This document shows positions 37,040-48,860 of a stretch of 64,000 nucleotides of DNA, in pieces. The stretch comes from Trifolium pratense (Eukaryota > Streptophyta > Magnoliopsida > Fabales > Fabaceae), in NCBI RefSeq assembly GCF_020283565.1, contig NC_060059.1:36014338-36078337 (forward strand). The letters are read 5' to 3'. The notes beneath the pieces are model-generated. The model had not been told where the DNA came from. It saw only the letters and a program-made list of their open reading frames with translations, and searched no databases. Within the stretch, counting starts at the first letter, position 1, and every line of letters starts with the position of its first letter. Both the position numbers and the translations under genes were made by a program.

Positions 37040-39730
37040 ATGGAGATTAGTCATTATATCAGTAATATAATTTCTCTTAGCAATGTTGTGTACAAGGTGC
37101 TTGCAAAGGTGTTAGCAAATCCAGGGGCGGAGCTATGTTGTGTTGAGTGGGTGCACTTGCACACCCTCAAGTTTATGCATTTACACCAATACTTCCAATT
37201 TTATACTTTTTGCACCCACTCAAATTTTTAAGTTTGCACCAAATGCACTTTGGTCTTCTCTTTTCTCCTACAACTTTACCAATTATAAGTGTCCATACAA
37301 TGCACAGTCATTTATCAGTCCATACACTACAAAGAGAGCTGCTACATGTACATGTGTATTGGAGAGGAGTAAAAAATTTCAATTGTTTTTAAATTAAAAA
37401 AAAAAACTTTAAAATTTGAGGATCGAGTGAACTTGTTTTTTATAGGTAAATTTTAGTAGTTAATCGTTATGTTTAGTAGTATTTTTCTACTTTATCATGG
37501 TTTGAGCCAAGCAACGATAATACTGTTAGTTGTATTTTATAATTGTATCAAGTCATCGATTATGATATCACTTCACTTCTTAACTCACTTGCCATAGCTA
37601 CAAAATATATAAACCTTATATCCATTTTATAAAAAAAAAGTCATGCATAGCCTAGTGGATTTGAACCGATAACACGACGCCTTACAATCTTATATCCATT
37701 TATTTACGGTCACATGTGTAAATTATTATAGGTTATAACTTATATATAAAGGAATCTATTATAGAACTCGCGATATATATAATACATTTTAAATATGATT
37801 TGCACCCCCTGACCTGAGGTCCTGGATCCGCCACTGAGCAAATCGTCTTAAAGGTATTCTTCCGAATTGTGTCTCTGTAAATCAATCTGCTTTTGTTGAA
37901 GGCCGCTCTATCCTTGATAATGCTTTAGTGGCATTTGAGGTTATCCACTGTATGAAGAGTAAAACTAAAGGGAAATATGGCGATGTCGCTCTTAAAATTG
38001 ATTTTAGCAAAGCATATGACATAATTGATGGGGGATATATTGGAGGATTAATGCATTCAATGGGTTTTGATGAGAAATGGATTAAGTGGGTGATGATGTG
38101 TGTGGAGTCTATTAACTACTCTGTGAAGGTCAATGAAGACAGCACATGCCCTATATTCCCTAGTAGGGGCCTTCGACAAGGAGACCATCTCTCTCCTTAT
38201 CTTTTTATCTTGTGCTCTGAAGGATTGACAACGTTGATTAGACAAGCAGAAAGGAATGGTTCCTTACATGGTGTTAAAGTTCGTAGGAATGCTTCGGTCG
38301 TGTCGCACCTATTGTTTGCAGATGATTGCTTCCTTTTTTGTAGGGCCGAGTCTAATGAGGCTGCCACTCTAAAGAATATTTTAGCAACGTTTGGCGAAGC
38401 TTCCGGCCAACTTGTTAATTTCCAAAAATCTGAGGTGTTCTTTAGCAGAAACGTTTCTGATCAAATTAAAACTGAAGTTGTTGCAGTGTTGGATGTGAAC
38501 ATAACATTAGGTACAGGCAAGTATTTGGGACTACCTTCTATGGTAGGTAGATACAAAAAATCTTTGTTCAAATTTACCAAAGATCGAGTATGGCAGAAAA
38601 TTAATTCTTGGAGTGGAAGGGCATTATCAGGAGCCAGTAGAGAGGTGCTTATCAAATCAGTCCTTCAATCCATTCCTACTTACATGATGAGCATTTTCTT
38701 GATACCATCATCTTTGGGCGATGACATACAAAAATTGATGAATTTTTTTGGTGGAGTTCTAAGAGAGGTGGCAACCAAGGCATTCATTGGCTATCTTAGG
38801 ACAAGTTGTCCATGGAAAAGGATGCAGGAGGTATGGGTTTTCGTAATTTATATGCTTTTAATATTTCTATGCTAGCCAAACAAGCTTGGAATATTTTGAC
38901 CATTTCCCAATCGTTAGTCGCTAGAGTTCTCAAAGCTAAATATTTTCCAAATGGTGACTTTGTTGGGAGCTAACATTGGTAGTAATCCGAGTTAACTTAA
39001 AAAGCGTTTACTGATTGGCATGTGATGACTCTCAGGTAAAGCGTTTCTTGTGGTGTACGACAATGTGGAGTTTATGGAAGAGTCGGAATTTGAAGTTATG
39101 GGATGGGGTTGATGAGGTTGTTACAAGTTACAACGATATATCAACGTGCTGCCACGTTCCTCAATCAATGGCAATGGGAAAATTTGAAGCATACAACTAC
39201 AAATGCTACAAGTTCGCTCCCGCAGGTAGTTAAGTGGACGAAACCGCCTTATGGTAAAATTAAGTGTAAAATATGCAGCTTTTGTAAATGGTAAAGTATG
39301 TATAGGCATTTGTCTGAGAGATCATGATGGACGTTTTGTTAGAGCCAAAACTTTGTGCTTGGCCTCCTAACTCACAGTCAAAGAAGGCGAAGCTTTTTGT
39401 TTACTCCAAGCAATCAAATGGGTAGGTGAATTGGGGTTGAAGAATGTTATTTTTAATTTGGATGCTAAGAGCGTTGTCGATAGTTTCAACAAGACAACAG
39501 ATGATCTATCTTATTTTGGGTTATTATTAAAGATTGTAAATCTTGTTTACTAAACTTATATTCAAACTCGTTGGTTGAGTTCTCTAGGAGGCAAGCTAAT
39601 ATGGTAGCCCATAAGTTAGCTAGGGCAGATATATATACGGCTAGTCCTCGTGTATTTGATTTGATGCCAAATTGTACAGCTACTGATATTATTATTGATA
39701 TAAGTTAAGTTTGTTATTTTCGAAAAAAAA
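37040..39730 (+). pseudogene. Degenerate L1-type LINE (RT, zf-RVT, RNase H)
   Basis: Starts mid-reverse transcriptase at ISLSNVVYKVLAKVLAN, is interrupted by a hAT element, then resumes RLKGILPNCVSVNQSAF from 37845. Reverse transcriptase motifs follow: ALKIDFSKAYD, RGLRQGDHLSPYLF, LLFADDCFLF and GKYLGLPS. A frameshift near 38830 moves to GFRNLYAFNISMLAKQAW. Later pieces are WSLWKSRNLKLWD (39060-39105) and an RNase H part (GICLRDHDGRF, EGEAFCLLQAIKW, NLDAKSVVDSFN). It ends at an A-tract at 39721-39730. It is 5'-truncated, frameshifted and dead. Confidence 0.9.
37122..37836. mobile_element. hAT element inserted in the LINE
   Basis: The termini CAGGGGCGGA and TCCGCCACTG are imperfect inverted repeats, flanked by a perfect 8-bp duplication 'agcaaatc' (37114-37121 and 37837-37844). 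Removing the element and one copy of the duplication restores the continuous LINE reading frame. 715 bp, non-coding. Confidence 0.93.
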
Positions 39731-40440
39731 AATCAATAATATAAATTATTAAAATAATACGTTTTTTCCTCTTTTTCTTAAATAGTACTATAAATTAGTC
39801 TTTATTATCAATAATATAAATTATTTAAATAATTTTTTTATAAAAATTATTTAAATAATTGCAATATGTAAAATAACATGAAAAGTTAAATCTATTTAAA
39901 CCGCCAAGTTGAATGGTACAGATGCACTTTACGCCGTTTAAAAATTTATCCATATTTTTGACATTATTTTTGACATTATAAACGTTAAATGTGAAATTTA
40001 TAACCACAAAACTATGGAAAAAATAGTTGTGACCCTACATACAAATTACTAGTTTAACTTCTTCCGTTCTATTGACTCAGTACAAGTACAATGAAAGATC
40101 TTCTTCCTCTGTTGACTTTGGCAGTGGCACTGCTGTATTTGCTTGACCTGGTACAATTTGAAATATCTTCCATCCATGTACAAACAAACACTTGAGTCAG
40201 TTGAGTGCAGTGTCGGACGGGGCAAGCCAGTTAGAAGAAGACTTGTGTAGTTGACATAAGCGCAGTGTCGGTTGGGGAAGGCCAACTAGAGAAGAAGATT
40301 TAATCAGTTAATTTTACATTGAAAAATATTATCAAATTTTTTTTGCTAAAATAACGTTTTTGTTTTGGGTAGAGTTCAGTTTACTAAAATAACTTAATAA
40401 AGAGTATTGCTGTAGTTACAATTATAAAAAATTTAATGAT
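39731..40440. other. Intergenic DNA, no gene seen
   Basis: AT-rich. Near 40198-40300 there are two copies of a 'cggacggggcaagcca' / 'cggttggggaaggccaa' motif followed by 'agaagaagactt'. Related sequence (gtctcggtcaggcaagccat) precedes the tandem array at 50760, so this is a shared 3'-flank segment of the duplicated receptor kinase unit. Confidence 0.5.
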
Positions 40441-40702
40441 TACTCCCTTCATCCTGAATTTTTGGCCCGTTTAGAGTTTTACATATGAATTAAGAAATAA
40501 TAAATATTAATAAGTTAGGTTATTTTTACCCTTATTATTTTAATAAATGATTATTGTTTAGAAAAATAAAATTTTATTTAATAAATGTTTTAGTTTTTGT
40601 AAAAGTAGAGTAAAATAACTTTAATTATATCTTTTTAAACGAACCAAAGTTTTCAGACGAAAATAAAAAATTAAAAGATCAAAGAATCAGGACGGAGGAA
40701 TA
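40441..40702. mobile_element. Stowaway-like MITE
   Basis: Starts TACTCCCTTCATCCTGAATT and ends AATCAGGACGGAGGAATA, an imperfect terminal inverted repeat with TA at both borders. A second stray end 'caggacggaggaag' lies at 40737-40750. Confidence 0.65.
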
Positions 40703-40808
40703 CCAAATCAACTACTAAAACCAATGAGGAACTTTTCAGGACGGAGGAAGTAACTAGTAATTTTTAGTTTTTTTGGTTCCTCGTAAATGGCATGATAGAA
40801 GATAAATA

Positions 40809-41514
40809 GGCTTAAATGCAGTTTTGCCCCCCTGTTTTGATTAAATCGGAATTTTACCCCCCCTGTTTTAAAACGCGGACTTTTACCCCCTCTATTTTAT
40901 AATTTTTTGGATTTTGCCCCCCCTAAAATTCTGCTTTCAAGTCACAACTTCAAAGTTTCGCACACAACCCAGTTTGGATCAATAATTCACCAAACGGATA
41001 TCAAAATGACCGTAATCGAGTTATCTTTCCACAGAATCAAACCCCACTAAATTTGGAGTTATAATGAGAGATTAATTACCGTTTTAGTGGGGTTTGATTA
41101 TGTGGAAAGATAACTCGATTACGGTTATTTTGATATCTATTTGGTGAATTATTGATTCAAATTGAGTTGTGTGTGAAGCTTTGAAGTTGTGACTCGAAAG
41201 CAGATTTTGTGCAGAATTTTGGGGGACATACCTTCACTAAAACGGTAATTAATCTCTCTTTGTAACTCCAAATTTAGTGGGATTTGATTCAGTGGAAAGA
41301 TAACTCGATTACGGTCATTTCGATATTTGTTTGGTGAATTATTGATTCAAATTGAGTTGTGTGCGAAGCTTTGAAGTTGGGACTTGAAAGCAGAATTTTA
41401 GGGGGGGCAAAATCCAAAAAATTATAAAACAGGGGGTAAAAGTCCGCATTTTAAAACAGGGGGGGTAAAATTCCAATTTAATCAAAATAGGGGGGGCAAA
41501 ACTGCATTTAAGCC
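40809..41514. mobile_element. Foldback MULE-type MITE
   Basis: GGCTTAAATGCAGTTTTGCC at the left and its exact complement at the right, with arms inverted over about 250 bp. The flanks are 'agataaata' and 'aaataaata', a 9-bp target duplication with one mismatch. Part of the arm is present a third time (about 41085-41210), so the interior was duplicated. Confidence 0.85.
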
Positions 41515-41759
41515 AAATAAATATTAATGATTTATTGGTATCGTAAACTAATTTGAGCCTTTTTTAATTTGATAAAATGACTAAATTCTTATTTTCTTAT
41601 TAAGAAGTATAGTGACTAAAATTTCACACTAAAAATAAATAAATGAGAAATCTTAAATTCAAACTCTACCCTATATTATAATATCTCAATAAACTGAGTT
41701 ATACTCATGCAAACAATTAAAATGACTTGTAATTAAAAATTCTCAACTCATTCCTATTA

Positions 41760-42102
41760 GGTTTAACTACACATTTGGTCCCTTACGTTTATTTTAGGTT
41801 TCAATTTGGTCTCTTACGTTTAAAAAGTATCAATTTGGTCCCTTACGTTTATTTTAAGTTTCAAGTTAGTCCTTTCCGTTAGTTTTGTCACTAACACCGT
41901 TTGAATAGTACACGTGTCAGCGTGTCCAAGTGCCACGTGTCAGTCCACGTATGCAAATTGACTGCCACATGTGACAAAATTGACGGAAAGGACCAACTTG
42001 AAACCTAAAATAAACGTAAGGGACCAAATTGATACTTTTTAAACGTAAGGGACCAAATTGAAACCTAAAATAAACATAAGGGACCAAATGTATAGTTAAG
42101 CC
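41760..42102. mobile_element. MULE-type MITE
   Basis: Inverted ends GGTTTAACTACACATTTGGT and (complement) GGCTTAACTATACATTTGGT, with repeated 'ttggtcccttacgttt' units in both arms. Flanked by 'ttcctatta' and 'ttcctaata', a 9-bp target duplication with one mismatch. It lies 38 bp from the stop codon of gene H, so it may supply part of that transcript's 3' end. Confidence 0.85.
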
Positions 42103-42140
42103 TTCCTAATATGATGAATTTAATCAATGATTATCTTCCT

Positions 42141-44078
42141 TTATTCTTGAATGACTTCCATTTGGAAACTTCTCCTTGCCAAAGTGTGTTCATCATTAGC
42201 AGTCATGGACGATGTCGAGTGAAAAGGATTAGGAGGCACAATTAACTGGATGTCCTCTCCGGTGTCTAACATTTGCACAACATTTTTTATCGATGGACGG
42301 TTTATTGGTTGCCATTGAATGCACCAAAGTCCAACAATTGCAAGTTTCTTTGCAATTTTAACATCATTTTCATCCTCAATGTGAATATGTACATCTCCTT
42401 CCAATAAGTTATGGATCCATTCTGGATATAACACATCATTAAAAGTTTCTACCGATGACGACATGTCTACATTCTTTCTCCCCCCAACCATTTCAAGCAA
42501 CAACATTCCGTAACTGTAAATATCCGACTTAAGAGACACATTTCCAAAATTTCTTGATAGAACTTCAGGCGCCATGTATCCCAAGGTTCCCTTAGCAGCC
42601 GTCATGGAAACAACACTAAGATTCTTTGAACATAATTTGGCGAGACCGAAATCTGAGATTTTTGGAGTGAAGGAGTCGTCTAGCAAAACATTGTGAGGGT
42701 TGATGTCGAAGTGAATGATTGGCCGGTTACAACCCTGATGAAGATACTCGATTCCTTTAGCTATACCAATGGCAATTTGTTGTAGCTTCGCCCACCCAAT
42801 GAAATTGTCTTTGTTATCGGGTGGAAATATGAAACTCTGTAGCGAACCATTTGGAAACAAATTGTAGACAAGAGCACGGTGGATTCCATCAGCACAGAAA
42901 CCAAGCAAGCGAACAACATTGATGTGGTGAATTTTGCCCATAATTCCCACTTCATTGATGAACTCTTTACCTTCTCCCTCTTTATTGTTGAGCATTTTCA
43001 CAGCCACAAGTATCTCACTCGAGAGCTTTCCTTTAAACACAGTTCCATGAGCTCCTTCTCCAAGTTTTTCCTTAAATCCATTTGTAATTCTTTTTATATC
43101 AGCATAGGAAAATCTAGTAGGCTTTTGTGCTCTATAATCCTCTAAGAACTTATCAACTCTAACTTGATCCTCTTCTTTCTTTCTAAAATACAGATGTATC
43201 TTAAATAATGCGATGAGAACCAGACCCATAAGAATCGAACCTAGAAAAACATATTAACTGTCAAATAAAATTACCTTCCAATTCCAAAATAACTCAACAA
43301 AGAAAAACATAAAACAAGTCTAACCTGCAGAGATGTATATAAGAGATTTTGGAATTTGGATTGTTTTCCGTTTGTTGTTACAATCAAAACATTGAGTTTC
43401 ACCTTTGGTGTAGTTGTTCTTCCATTTGCATTTCATGCCTTTTGCTTCACACTCTGTACAATTTTGTTTGGACCAACTCAAACTGAGTGACCAAGGTGAT
43501 CCGCATTCTTGCACGGATATGATTGAAACATCGAACATCTTGGTACACGATACAAGGTCCAATGCAAGGACACTGTCGTAGGACCTAGAAAGGTAAATTG
43601 GACAGGTGATCATGTCTTGTGACATTGAGGATGATTGATCTTCATTTCTCAGGTGTCTATACTTAACCGAAGAGCAATTGAAGATAGATAATTTTGTTGT
43701 TTCTGATTCTGAATAAAATCGGTAAGGTAGAAATGATGAATTGATAAGTTTGAGAAACTTTTCGGAAATGCAATCATCTGGGTCCGAAATTGAAATTCGG
43801 TTTGATTCGTAGTCTATTTTATAGACAAGGAATTTGATTGGACCTGAAGTAGTAGAGAGCACCATCATGGTGTTCTTGTTTGGAGTACAATATAGGCAAA
43901 ACTCAGGATAAACACATTGATCTTGTGACGATTCCTTAACGAGTTGGAAGGGAAACTGAACAATCGGTTCGTCAGGTCCACAAGACAATTCTCTGCAGTA
44001 TTCGTCATGACTGCTGCCGTGATGGATAAGCAGTAGAAGCAGCAGCGTGATCAAACTATGTGCTCCTGTCAACGCCAT
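42141..44078 (-). CDS. Gene H: LRK10-like receptor kinase, short class
   Basis: Two exons, 43325-44078 and 42141-43240, phase 1, 1854 nt, 617 residues. Signal peptide MALTGAHSLITLLLLLLIHH. Ectodomain: CRELSCGPDEP, FPFQL, YPEFCLYC, NSSFLPYRFYSESE, SQDMITCPIY, SCTKMFDV and CTECEAKGMKCKW…CFDC (WAK-associated cluster). One membrane span (ILMGLVLIALFKIHLYF). Kinase: GEGAHGTV, VAVK, HFDINPHN with Asn for the catalytic-loop Lys (codon 42699-42701), DFGLAKLC, APE. Close paralogue of F and J. Divergent partner of I across 524 bp. Confidence 0.92.
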
Positions 44079-44602
44079 TCAAATGTTGCAGGGATGTCTT
44101 TTTTCAGCAAAACAACCAAACTTTCTGTTCCTTTTTAATACTTATATCATCCTTGGCTACTAACATTTCCACAAAATTAAAAGACTAAATTGTAATTTTG
44201 GTCCATAACTAATTTTAGCCCCCTAACTTTTTTATTAGCACTTTTGACCTTCTAACTTTCGTCATTTTGCAAAATGCTAACTTTGACCAAGTAAATGCAC
44301 ACATAGACAATCAATTAATTGACTCACATGTCACATCGACATGCCTTGCCATATTTGTAATAAGTAAAAAAAAGATAAATTATTAATTTTATTTGAGATA
44401 AATAAACCGAATATTCGCCATGTGCAACTATAGAAAATAATCTCTAGAGTCTCATGAAATCCAGGTGGGTGGGTGACACTCGTTTCAGCTTTACTTATAG
44501 CCTTATTAGCACGCCAAATCTGAACATAGAAAACACAAGTTTACAACCTTTTATTAATTTACTCGATAAGATATTTTTCAACCAAAAAACAGTTTGGCCA
44601 CT
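44079..44602. promoter_or_regulatory. Divergent promoter region of pair H/I
   Basis: 524 bp between the start codons of H and I. The H-proximal end holds 'acaaccaaactttctgttcc', related to 'aaccaaactctgtgct' upstream of gene J. The middle (about 44190-44345) is one arm of a MULE-like MITE ('ttttggtccataac', 'ttttgaccttctaac'), so a transposon remnant lies inside the shared promoter. No strong TATA on the I side. Confidence 0.55.
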
Positions 44603-46940
44603 ATGTGGTGGGTCAGAGTGATATTGGTGCAACTTCTGCCGTTTACCTGCCGTGCTAGTACCGATCAACAGCATTCTTGTCCAGCTTCATCTTGTGGCAA
44701 AATTTCTAACATAAGTTACCCATTTCGATTAAAAGATGACCCAATTCATTGCGGCGATAGAAGGTATGAACTATCATGTGAAAATAATGTGACAACTTTA
44801 TATTTATACTCTTCAAAATATCATGTCAAGTCCATCAACTACAACAATTTCACAATCCGATTGGTTGATTCTGGAATTCAACAAGATAATTGTTCTTCAC
44901 TTCCACTCAATTCCCTATCTCAATCCAATTTCTGTGTTAGATACAATTATTTGGACAAATATTGCACGGATCCATACCAACCCGTGCTTGATAATATCCT
45001 TCTTTTTGAGTATATAGTATATTTGAATTGTAGCCATCAAGTTACTAACAATCATAAATATGTTGATACTGTTCCATGCTTCGATTGGAACTCGAAATCC
45101 AAAGGATATTATATTTATGCTATGGCTGGTGATTTAATTGCTGAAGATTTTCAAGTTGGTTGTCACGTTGAATTAGTGGCTCCTACATCTTGGTTGGGAA
45201 ATTTGCAAGCAATTGAAATAGTTTCTTATGATCAAATGCACAAGGTGTTAGTATATGGATTTGAGATTACATGGTTTCTTCATATGTGTCAAACACGTTG
45301 TGGAGATACACGCTTCTGTTCATTCAACACTACCACCCAGAAACTTGAATGCAATCGCTTATGCCGCAGTTCCTTATTCGGAGGTTGGAGTAATCGTTGT
45401 GGTAAATATTACTCCACTCAAATTTATTTACATTATGTGCAAAAATATCTACTTTTAACCGATCGTTACTTGGTTCAACGGTGATTGGCGTTGAACTTGG
45501 TAGCGAAACGGGATTTTACATTAGTTTTTTTGTTTCTTTTTATATTAAACCACTAGTTCCTAGCGAAACGGGATCTAATAATCGAACTCAATTTCTTCGA
45601 AATATTTATATAGAGGAGTTTATTAACCACTTAAGCTCAATTAGTTAGTTAAAAAAAAGTTAACCATTTCTAATTAAACATATGATAAAAAAAAAAATTA
45701 CAGTTTAGTTAGGTTCTACCCATAGAAATTTAATTTGATTTCTACTTTACATTGTTTTTTAAAACATAATCATATTTTATTTAATAATGAAATTATTTTT
45801 GAAAACTATATGCTGAAATGATAATAAAATTGAGAATACGTTTAATTTTATGTTGTGATCACAATAAAATAACAAAGTAACAATTTGTTGAGTTTTTTTT
45901 TATAAGCAAACAATATATTATAAAGGAGTATAAAGGGATACTCAATCCCTCACAATATAAAGCAAATTATAGTATGCTTTGAAGACATACAATATGATCT
46001 AAATACCATTCAGGAAAAGAGAAAGAGGACTTACGACCAAAACGACCCTTAAATCAAAATCAACAATTTGTTGAGATTAATTCATATTGGCTAATTGTGT
46101 AAAAAAATAATCATATTGGCTAAAGTTACTCGTTTTAGTGCATTTCTGGTTTTGCAGATTTGGCTAAGCGAAAGCCTAGTGTGGCTAAGCGAAGCTAACT
46201 GCTTCCGTAGATGATGGGTTTTTTTATAAAAAAATTTACATTTTTTATTTATTCAGTAAAAGGTCATTTTTATATTTTGCAAAGAGGTTTGTTACTTGTA
46301 TAAGTAATAAAAAATGAATAAGTAATGTAAAGTAATATTGTGTTAACGTTAAGTGTGATCAATAAAGATTCTCTCTTCTTCCTTATCTTTTTCTTCATTC
46401 TTAGAAAAACCAGTGTGTGTGATAAGCTCAAATTGAGCCCAAAGTGAAAGTGTGTTCTTGAGCGCGATTTGCACCTATGGTGCATTGTGTGTTTGTGTTC
46501 CTAGAGTGAAGCTGCACTAACACATTTTTCTTTAATTTTGGGTTGTGTCCAGGATGGTCCGAGTTGAGTTTATACGCTAAAGGTAACATTTAGTTACACA
46601 TTCAATCAACGTTACAACGCTCAATAATATCTTAACGAATATAAATTTTATAAAATCAACTATTGAATTGAAAATTTATATTATATAGATTATTAATGTA
46701 GAAAATTTCATAAATATAAATCATTTAATATGTTATTAAGACCTGTCAAGATTAACGGTATTCAATAAAAACGTATAAACCGTTAATCTTAATGAATCTC
46801 AATAACATATTAAATTACATGGATGACCTGTATGATATAAACTTTCAATCCGATAATGAATTTTGTATTCTTTAAAACGTTATTGAACCGTGTAACATTA
46901 TTCAAATATTATATCGATATATTTTGATCATCCAGTATAC

Positions 46941-46997
<57 letters not shown>

Positions 46998-48860
46998 CAT
47001 CAACCATTTATTCACGTAACTCAATTATTTTGTGTTGCAGATACTATCATAGCTGTCTGGATAGGTGAGTTCTTATCATTCTGCTAAAAAATTGTTTTAC
47101 GGGCATGAATAGTTTTACAAAATGTTTGTTATGCAAAATAAAATAAACCTTTTTTTTTTTTTTTCAGTTTCAGTTCATAAAAAATCCGAGCTAAGAGTAA
47201 AAGTCTATCTACAAAAATTGTCATATTAATTAGGGGCAGTTTCTTTTAGATTTTTATATATTCATTTTTTTCGTTGTTTTTTTGGTTTACAATGGAACTG
47301 AGTATCGAACATATACAACCTCTAGCATACTACTAAAATCCAGACTTTTTTTGTATATATTTAATACTACCATATATGTAGGCTATTAACAAAATTTATT
47401 TTCTTGAAAAATGAGTTTTATGTTAAAAATGGAATAATTATTTTGATCAGCTTTTAAAGAAAATTATTTTTGATAAAATGTTATTACGATGCTAATGATT
47501 TTTTTTTCTCACCTCAGATCCAAAAATAACCCACTGATTAATATATAGCTCTAATATAAAATGCCTAAATTTTTGCTATTATATATCTATTTTTTTGTGA
47601 TAATATGTTACAGGATTATTTGAAATGATAAAAGGACCAAACCAAATATACGATGGTGAAACTGTGTATCAAGTAGGATTGGCAACTGGACACTATGTTC
47701 TACCATCATTCTTGGCAGCTAGATTTCTATTTGGGATGACATTATTTATTGCCTTCTTGATATACAAATGGAGGAAGAGGCATTTGTCAATGTTTGAATA
47801 TATTGAAATGTATCTACAACAACAAAATAACCTCATACCAATTGGATATTCATACAAAGAAATTAAGAAAATGGCTAAAGGTTTCAAAGACAAATTGGGT
47901 GAAGGAGGTTTTGGAACTGTGTTTAAAGGCAATCTACGTAGTGGACCTTGTGTGGCAATCAAGATGTTGGCTAGTTCGAAAGGTAATGGACAAGATTTTA
48001 TTAGTGAAGTAGCAACCATCGGAAGGATACATCATTTGAATGTGGTGCAGTTAATTGGATTTTGTGCCGAGGGATCAAAACGTGCTCTCGTTTATGATTT
48101 CATGCCTAATGGATCTCTCGATAAATATATTTTCTCTAAAGAAGGGAGCGTAAATATAAGCTACAATCAAATTTTTGACATATCGATTGGAGTAGCTCGT
48201 GGGATTTCTTATCTCCATCATGGATGTGAAATGAAGATTTTGCATTTTGATATCAAGCCTCACAACATCCTTCTTGACGAGAACTTCACCCCAAAAGTCT
48301 CTGACTTTGGACTAGCTAAGTTATATCCTGTACAGAATAGCATTATTACAATGACTGCAGCAAGAGGTACAATTGGATATATGGCTCCAGAGTTGTTCTA
48401 CAAAAATCTTGGAGGAGTATCCTATAAGGCTGATGTTTATAGCTTTGGTATGCTTTTGATGGAGATGGCAGGTAGAAGGAAAAACCTTAATCCCCATGCA
48501 GAGCATTCAAGCCAACTTTACTTTCCTTTATGGATTTATGATCAAGTTGAAAAAGTGGGAGACATAGAAATGGAAGATACCACCGAGGAGGAAAAGAAAA
48601 TAGTAAAGAAGATGATCATAGTCGCACTTTGGTGTATACAATTAAAACCAAATGATCGTCCCACAATGAGTAAAGTAGTGGAAATGCTCGAAGGTGACGT
48701 TGAAAGCCTTGAAATACCTCCAAAGCCACTACTTTATCCACAAGAAACAGTTGTAGACGATCAAAGAACTACCTTTGACCAAACAACGTCGAGTGATTAC
48801 ACTAGTTCTTATGATTCTGGGGAAATAGTAAATGCTTCTCTTATAGAGAATATTGATTGA
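44603..48860 (+). CDS. Gene I: LRK10-like receptor kinase, long class
   Basis: Four exons: 44603-45401, 46553-46582, 47041-47064, 47614-48860, all phase 1, 2100 nt, 699 residues. The frame is open three codons further (44594), but the first ATG is 44603. Signal peptide [24 protein letters not shown] ectodomain from [18 protein letters not shown], with [15 protein letters not shown] and [13 protein letters not shown], ending CGDTRFCSF…RCG. The linker microexons encode [10 protein letters not shown] and DTIIAVWIG. Membrane span [16 protein letters not shown]. Kinase: [35 protein letters not shown], with the loop Lys kept. The kinase exon is nearly identical to that of K. Intron 1 (1151 bp) and intron 2 (with a TA tract) are longer than in G. 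Confidence 0.9.
45900..46540. other. Repeat-like DNA in intron 1 of gene I
   Basis: Contains 'ggctaagcgaaagcctagtg' and 'ggctaagcgaagctaactgc', then 'aataaagattctctcttctt' leading to an LTR-like tail. It resembles an LTR retrotransposon fragment, but I could not find matching target duplications or a partner LTR. Confidence 0.25.
46942..46994. repeat. (TA)n microsatellite in intron 2 of gene I
   Basis: About 26 TA units, 47 bp before exon 3. Confidence 0.9.

Noticed and set aside
45483..45520. Retrotransposon border suggested by 'ggtgattggcgttgaacttggtag', repeated at about 50320
   Set aside because: Shared words are short and neither copy has LTR or polypurine context that I can verify.
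47693..48019. Open frames antisense to the kinase exons (also at 35088-35354 and 62583-62909)
   Set aside because: Shadow frames; their mutual similarity simply reflects conservation of the sense-strand kinase.
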